A stretch of DNA of 25,965 bases from Pseudomonadota bacterium (lineage in GTDB: Bacteria; Pseudomonadota; Gammaproteobacteria; Xanthomonadales; Xanthomonadaceae): NCBI GenBank assembly GCA_023386795.1, contig JAEWJB010000018.1, positions 1-25,965 on the forward strand. Direction: 5' to 3'. Below, piece after piece: positions 22,402 through 25,965 of the stretch. Made by a program: the position numbers and the translations under genes. The notes below the pieces were generated by a model. The model ran no database searches. It had not been told where the DNA came from and worked only from the letters and a program-made list of their open reading frames with translations. The stretch's first letter is position 1. Each line of letters opens with the position of its first letter.

Positions 22402-23016
22402 ATGATCACCCTGATCCTGATCGCCCTCACTGCCATCGTCTCGTGGATGGCGTTCTCCAACCGCAAGCTGGCCGACCGCCTGGTGTTGTGGCCGCCGGCC
22501 ATCGACCGCCGCCGCCAATATGATCGCCTGGTCACCTACGGCTTCGTGCATGCGGACTGGATGCACCTGGTCTTCAACATGGTCACGCTGTATTTCTTCG
22601 GCCGCGCCATCGAGAACGTGATGGTGCAGATCACCGGCACGTGGTTGACCTATCCGTTGTTCTACCTCGCCGCGCTGGCGGTCTCGATCCTGCCGAGCTA
22701 CCTGAAGAACCAGAAGAACCCCAACTACATCAGCCTGGGGGCATCCGGGGCGGTGTCGGCGGTGCTGTTCGCCTACATCCTGATCGACCCGTGGACGCGG
22801 CTGTACCTGTTCTTCATCCCGATCCCGATCCCGGCCATCTTCTATGCCGTGTTCTACGTCGGCTACAGCATCTGGATGGACCGCCGCGGCGGCGACCGGA
22901 TCAACCACAGTGCGCACCTGGCCGGCGCCGCCTTCGGCGTGTTGTTCCTGGTGGCCATGGCCCCGGGTGTGGTGCCGGCCTTCCTCGCGCAGCTTTCGCG
23001 CGGTGCGGGCAGCTGA
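22402..23016 (+). CDS. Rhomboid-family intramembrane serine protease
   Basis: A 204-aa protein with about six membrane helices and the rhomboid active site: HADWMHLVFNM (about 50-60) contains the His-x3-Asn of the first core helix, GASGA (113-117) carries nucleophile Ser115, and INHSAHLAGAAFG (167-179) carries the catalytic His172. Rhomboids cleave membrane proteins inside the bilayer. It starts 15 nt after the POT gene's stop, so the two are probably co-transcribed. A 20-bp GC hairpin lies downstream. Its substrate is unknown; no obvious candidate with a single helix is in the same operon. Confidence 0.9.
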   Translation: MITLILIALTAIVSWMAFSNRKLADRLVLWPPAIDRRRQYDRLVTYGFVHADWMHLVFNMVTLYFFGRAIENVMVQITGTWLTYPLFYLAALAVSILPSYLKNQKNPNYISLGASGAVSAVLFAYILIDPWTRLYLFFIPIPIPAIFYAVFYVGYSIWMDRRGGDRINHSAHLAGAAFGVLFLVAMAPGVVPAFLAQLSRGAGS

Positions 23017-23028
23017 AAGAACGGGGAA

Positions 23029-23048
23029 CCGCCCGCCACGACGGGCGG
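23029..23048. terminator. Convergent hairpin after the rhomboid gene
   Basis: CCGCCCG-CCACGA-CGGGCGG is a perfect 7-bp stem with a 6-nt loop, between the rhomboid stop and the 65-aa gene's stop. T content is low on both strands, so termination is likely but weakly supported. Confidence 0.5.
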
Positions 23049-23069
23049 ACGGCCCCCCCTTGAACGAAC

Positions 23070-23267
23070 TCAGGCCGCGGTGCGGTTGAACACCGTGCCG
23101 GCCTTGCCCTCGCCGGCGGCATAGGCGCCCAGCAGGCGCTCGTAGACCTCATGGGTCAGCTGGTCGAACTCGCTGCCGCCGGTGTGGCCGCTGACCACCA
23201 GTTGGAAAAGACCCTCGAGCAGGGAGCTGTCCGGATCGCGCTGCGACGGGGTGGTGTCGATGCTCAT
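23070..23267 (-). CDS. Hypothetical 65-aa protein behind a sigma-54 promoter
   Basis: A 65-aa soluble acidic protein. AGGAG eight bases before ATG 23267 is a good ribosome site. The sequence MSIDTTPSQRDPDSSLLEGL leads to a mostly helical middle (FQLVVSGHTGGSEFDQLTHE) and VYERLLGAYAAG, with a polar end. No Cys, membrane helix or signal peptide is visible. I do not recognise the family. What makes it notable is the promoter: a complete -24/-12 element at 23317-23302 ends about 35 nt before the start. So expression would depend on RpoN and an activator ATPase, as for flagellar, nitrogen, type IV pilus or alginate-related genes. It is convergent with the rhomboid gene and divergent from the GNAT-like gene. 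Confidence 0.75.
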   Translation of the reverse strand: MSIDTTPSQRDPDSSLLEGLFQLVVSGHTGGSEFDQLTHEVYERLLGAYAAGEGKAGTVFNRTAA

Positions 23268-23301
23268 GCCTGCGTCTCCTTCGATGTTTGTGACGGAAGC
23301 C

Positions 23302-23317
23302 GCAAATCCCGTGCCAA
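23302..23317 (-). promoter_or_regulatory. Sigma-54 (RpoN) -24/-12 promoter
   Basis: On the minus strand the site reads TTGGCACGGGATTTGC. It has YTGGCACG, four spacer bases and TTGC, and exactly 10 bases between the GG of -24 and the GC of -12, as required for sigma-54. Transcription would start near 23291 and reach the 65-aa gene's ribosome site at once. An inverted repeat CGGAAGCC/GGCTTCCG (23294-23301 and 23328-23335) brackets the promoter. Confidence 0.75.
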
Positions 23318-23470
23318 CCCTTTTCGGGGCTTCCGCAGGTCTTAGCGGCCGCCGCGGCGGTGACTTGAGGGCCGAATGTGACGCGGTGCGTCGGCTTCGC
23401 GCGTCCGGCTTCACGCCGGGGTCGCGCGGCGCTGCCCACAATCGCCGCCGATGACAGGGGGTGCATGGGC

Positions 23471-23755
23471 ATGAACGAAGCGACCGGAGTGGTCCGCCAT
23501 GACGAGGCGGCACAGCGGTTCGTGGTCGATCTCGACGGCCACCAGGGTGAACTGGACTACGAATTGGACGGTGGCGTGATGCGGCTGGTGCACACCGGCG
23601 TGCCCGAACAGATCGGCGGGCGCGGCGTGGCCGGCAATCTGGTCCGGAATGCGCTGGATTTCGCGCGTGCGCGGGGCTACAAGGTGCGCCCGGAATGTGC
23701 GTATGCAGCGCAGTGGATGCAGCGGCATCCGGAACAGCAGGATCTGCTCGGCTGA
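23471..23755 (+). CDS. Small GNAT-fold (YidJ/Gcn5-like) N-acetyltransferase
   Basis: A 94-aa protein of the short GNAT type that resembles the human GTLF/E. coli YidJ-like family (PF14542-type). It is the minimal acetyl-CoA fold. LDYELDGGVMRLVHTGVPEQIGGRGVAGNLVRNALDFARARGYKV (about 28-72) has the beta-bulge and the Q-x-x-G-x-G/A pyrophosphate loop (here Q-IGGRGVAG) followed by the helix. PECAYAAQWMQRHPEQQDLL is the typical C-terminal end, with Cys near 77. ATG 23471 is nine bases after AGGGGG and is preferred to an in-frame ATG at 23465. Substrates of this small family are not known. The gene lies 35 nt before the DUF3298-like lipoprotein gene and shares its strand, so co-transcription is likely. 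Confidence 0.85.
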   Translation: MNEATGVVRHDEAAQRFVVDLDGHQGELDYELDGGVMRLVHTGVPEQIGGRGVAGNLVRNALDFARARGYKVRPECAYAAQWMQRHPEQQDLLG

Positions 23756-23790
23756 GCCGGGCGGCACACATAGGGACCGAGGAGTCGAGG

Positions 23791-24648
23791 ATGAAGCAGT
23801 GGCGTGCGCGGGGCGGGGCAGGGGCATGGATCGGCATGGCGGTGTTGGCGGCGGCCCTGGTGGCCTGCCAGCGCGAGGCGGCCGAACCGGCGCAGGCGGA
23901 CAAGGCCGCCCCGGCGATCGACAACACCCCCGCGGCGAGCGCGCCGGCGGCCACCGACACCGCCGGCCCGCTGAAGGACGTGATCGAGCACGATCCGCGT
24001 TACATCGTGGGCATCAGTTACCCACCGGGCCTGGAGCGCTACCCGGGCCTGGCCAGCGCAGTGCGCCAGTACGGCGATGCGGCGCGTGCCGAACTCATGC
24101 AGGCGGTGGAAGGGCTGGGCAACGACAAGCCGACCGCCCCTTATGAACTCTCGCTGGCGTTCCAGCAGGTGCTCGACACCCCGGCGTTGGTCGCCATCGC
24201 CGCCGATGGCAGCCGCTACACCGGCGGCGCGCACGGCGAACCCCTCGTGGCGCGTTTCGTGTGGCTGCCGGGCCGCAATGAAATGCTGACCGCCCAAAAG
24301 CTGATCCCGACTGCGGCCGGCTGGGGCACGGTGGGCCAGTACGTGGCCACGCAGCTGCATGATGCGGCCGCGCAGCGTACCGTCGCCGACAAGCTGGAGC
24401 CGTCCGATGCGCAGGCGCTGCTGAAGAACGCCGACAAGTCCATTGCCGAGGGCACCGCCCCGGAGGCGGACAATTTCGCGCAGTTCGTGCCGGTGCTCGA
24501 TGGTGCTGGCAAGATAGCCGCGCTGCGCTTCGTGTTCCCGCCGTACCAGGTGGGGCCCTACTCGGATGGCACGCAGACCGCCGACGTCCCCGCCGCGGTG
24601 CTGCGTCCCCTGGTCGCCCCCGAATACACCGAGCTGTTCGTCCCCTAG
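23791..24648 (+). CDS. DUF3298/RsiV-like lipoprotein
   Basis: A 285-aa lipoprotein. MAVLAAALVAC (about 16-26) is the lipobox region, with the lipidated Cys at 26 followed by Gln. After an Ala/Pro/Glu-rich linker (about 27-60) comes a single domain with LSLAFQQVLDTPALVAIAAD and DGSRYTGGAHGEP (about 134-146), the GGAHG loop that is the hallmark of the DUF3298/RsiV C-terminal fold. The last part, FVFPPYQVGPYSDG, is the family's second signature. RsiV binds lysozyme in Bacillus; in proteobacteria members are periplasmic lipoproteins of unknown role, possibly binding muramidases or glycan. GAGGAG seven bases before ATG 23791 supports the start. It precedes cfa by 13 nt, so the two are likely in one operon. 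Confidence 0.87.
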   Translation: MKQWRARGGAGAWIGMAVLAAALVACQREAAEPAQADKAAPAIDNTPAASAPAATDTAGPLKDVIEHDPRYIVGISYPPGLERYPGLASAVRQYGDAARAELMQAVEGLGNDKPTAPYELSLAFQQVLDTPALVAIAADGSRYTGGAHGEPLVARFVWLPGRNEMLTAQKLIPTAAGWGTVGQYVATQLHDAAAQRTVADKLEPSDAQALLKNADKSIAEGTAPEADNFAQFVPVLDGAGKIAALRFVFPPYQVGPYSDGTQTADVPAAVLRPLVAPEYTELFVP

Positions 24649-24661
24649 CCGGAAGTCCGCC

Positions 24662-25780
24662 ATGCCAGAGCGCCTGCGCAACCGAGTCCAGAGCCTGCTC
24701 GCCGAGGCCGGGGTGGAGGTTGGCGGGCAGCGGCCGCAGGACATCCAGGTCCATGACCCGCACTGGTATGCGCGCGTGCTGGCGCAGGGCTCGCTTGGCC
24801 TGGGCGAGAGCTACATGGACGGGTGGTGGGACGCCAACGCGCTGGACGTGTTCCTGCTGCACCTGATGCGCGCCCGCCTGGACGAGCGCGTGCATGGCTG
24901 GGGTGAGATCGGCGACGCGCTGCGCGCACGGTTGTTCAACCTGCAGGCCGGCGGCGGCAGCTACGAGGTCGGACGCCGCCACTACGACCTGGGCAACGAC
25001 CTCTACCAGGCGATGCTCGGCCAGCGGCTGGTCTACAGCTGCGGCTACTGGGCGCAAGCGCAGGACCTGGACGCCGCCCAGGAGGCCAAGCTCGACCTGA
25101 TCTGCCGCAAGCTCGGCCTGCGCGCCGGCCAGCGCGTGCTGGACATCGGCTGCGGCTGGGGCGAGGCGTTGAAGTTCGCCGCCGAGCGCTACGGCGTCAG
25201 CGGCGTGGGCATCACCATTTCGGCCGAGCAGGCGCATTTCGCGCGCGAGCTGTGTGCCGGGTTGCCGATCGAGATCCGCCTGCAGGATTACCGCGAAGTG
25301 GACGAACGTTTCGACGCGGTGTTCTCGGTGGGCATGTTCGAGCACGTGGGCGACAAGAACTACGCCGCCTACTTCGAGATGGCCCGCCGCTGCCTGCGGC
25401 CTGAGGGCCTGTTCCTGCTGCACACCATCGGCGCCAACATCAGCCGGCACCGCACCGACCCGTGGATCGCGCGCTACATCTTCCCCAACTCCATGCTGCC
25501 CTCGGCGCGGCAGATCGCCGAGGCCAGCGAAGGGCTGTTCGTGATGGAGGACTGGCACAACTTCGGCGCCGACTACGACCGCACCCTGCAAGCCTGGCGC
25601 GACAACGTGGAGGCTGCCTGGCCCCGGCTCGACGCGCAGCGCTACGACGAGCGCTTCCGCCGCATGTGGCGTTTCTACCTCTCCGGGTCCATGGCGAGCT
25701 TCCGCTGCCGGCATGCGCAGCTGTGGCAGCTGGTGCTCTCGCCGGAGGGCGTGCCGGGTGGCTACCGGGCGCCGCGGTAG
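24662..25780 (+). CDS. cfa: Cyclopropane-fatty-acyl-phospholipid synthase
   Basis: A 372-aa SAM-dependent enzyme that adds a methylene bridge across the double bond of unsaturated acyl chains in membrane phospholipids, usually in late growth and under acid or solvent stress. The N-terminal part (about 1-100) is the Cfa lipid-binding domain, with GESYMDGWW (48-56). YSCGYW (125-130) holds the conserved Cys127; VLDIGCGWGEALKFAAERYG (159-178) is the SAM-binding loop; GMFEHVG (224-230) has the bicarbonate-site Glu227; DPWIARYIFPN follows. Length is close to E. coli Cfa (382 aa). GGAAG seven bases before ATG 24662 supports the start. It is the last gene of the window and is followed by REP elements. 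Confidence 0.95.
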   Translation: MPERLRNRVQSLLAEAGVEVGGQRPQDIQVHDPHWYARVLAQGSLGLGESYMDGWWDANALDVFLLHLMRARLDERVHGWGEIGDALRARLFNLQAGGGSYEVGRRHYDLGNDLYQAMLGQRLVYSCGYWAQAQDLDAAQEAKLDLICRKLGLRAGQRVLDIGCGWGEALKFAAERYGVSGVGITISAEQAHFARELCAGLPIEIRLQDYREVDERFDAVFSVGMFEHVGDKNYAAYFEMARRCLRPEGLFLLHTIGANISRHRTDPWIARYIFPNSMLPSARQIAEASEGLFVMEDWHNFGADYDRTLQAWRDNVEAAWPRLDAQRYDERFRRMWRFYLSGSMASFRCRHAQLWQLVLSPEGVPGGYRAPR

Positions 25781-25792
25781 CGCAGGCGCCCC

Positions 25793-25839
25793 GCGAACTT
25801 GCCGTTGCCGCGCGAGCTTGCCGTTGACCTGCGAACTTG
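25793..25839 (+). repeat. 19-bp tandem repeat running into a REP element
   Basis: GCGAACTTGCCGTTGCC (25793), GCGAGCTTGCCGTTGAC (25812) and GCGAACTTG (25831) recur at exactly 19 bp. The third copy is cut off where the REP copy starts. Such short imperfect arrays beside REPs are typical of 3' intergenic regions in these genomes. Confidence 0.7.
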
Positions 25840-25862
25840 TAGGAGCGGCTTCAGCCGCGACC
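25838..25862. repeat. GTAG-type REP palindrome, copy 2 (inverted)
   Basis: Exact reverse complement of the element at 41-65. The match extends a further 7 nt into GGAAATC outside the 25-nt core. With copy 3, 63 bp away in opposite orientation, it forms a BIME-like pair after cfa. Confidence 0.85.
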
Positions 25863-25925
25863 GGAAATCATCCGTTCCCGTAGCCTCGCCCGTGCCCCTG
25901 AAACCCTTGGCCGGGCTTTGCCCGT

Positions 25926-25950
25926 GGTCGCGGCTGAAGCCGCTCCTACA
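25926..25950. repeat. GTAG-type REP palindrome, copy 3
   Basis: Identical to the copy at 41-65 and inverted relative to copy 2. The DNA between copies 2 and 3 also contains a small CGGGC-TTT-GCCCG hairpin (25913-25925). The pair may act as the transcript end of cfa. Confidence 0.85.
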
Positions 25951-25965
25951 AGGGCGGGACGGGTG

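Noticed and set aside
20791..22917. 708-aa minus-strand ORF opposite POT and rhomboid
   Set aside because: Low-complexity His/Gln/Arg-rich antisense reading of two clear membrane protein genes.

Overview
The window is a high-GC gammaproteobacterial chromosome segment, most likely from the Xanthomonadaceae/Lysobacteraceae (Stenotrophomonas, Pseudoxanthomonas, Lysobacter or a relative). The grounds are the GTAG-headed palindromic REP elements at both ends (the SMAG type known from Stenotrophomonas), the mix of secreted hydrolases, small lipoproteins and a POT peptide transporter, and the codon use. I cannot name the genus from sequence alone.

Layout. 1-3100: a minus-strand run of lipocalin, LEA-2-type lipoprotein and acyl-CoA dehydrogenase. 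3220-3360: tRNA-Phe(GAA) with a clear promoter. About 3361-7560: a stretch of visibly lower GC (one 60-nt line counted by hand, 5281-5340, is 55% GC against 70% for 14521-14580). It holds a HEPN-like gene facing two very small ORFs, a gene-poor 450 bp, and then a compact plus-strand cluster: a 54-aa Cys-ending peptide, two related acyltransferase-fold proteins of which the first lacks the catalytic His, and a membrane-anchored protein. It looks like an accessory insertion next to a tRNA gene, but I found no integrase and no att duplication. 7557-8721: a palindromic operator, a membrane protein and a TetR regulator. 8725-11284: two small envelope genes, a terminator and the amino-acid permease cycA. 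11460-14904: a secreted alpha/beta hydrolase, a DUF6491-like lipoprotein, a barnase/barstar pair and a Mn-type superoxide dismutase. 14957-18867: a secreted protein that fuses an endonuclease/exonuclease/phosphatase (EEP) domain to a GH3 glycosidase, followed by a stand-alone EEP paralogue that has lost its catalytic residues. 18916-23016: an M14 metallopeptidase divergent from a POT peptide symporter and a rhomboid protease. 23070-25780: a 65-aa protein behind a textbook sigma-54 promoter, a small GNAT-like protein, a DUF3298-like lipoprotein and cyclopropane fatty acid synthase.

How the parts work together. Peptide breakdown (M14) and uptake (POT), D-Ser/D-Ala/Gly uptake (CycA), glycoside hydrolysis (GH3) and membrane-lipid tailoring (Cfa, lipocalin, acyl-CoA dehydrogenase) suit a scavenging, polymer-degrading bacterium. 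The best candidate for an undescribed system is 4970-7543, where a small peptide is encoded with a pseudo-acyltransferase/acyltransferase pair. Second are the EEP-GH3 fusion with its dead EEP neighbour, and the sigma-54-driven 65-aa protein.
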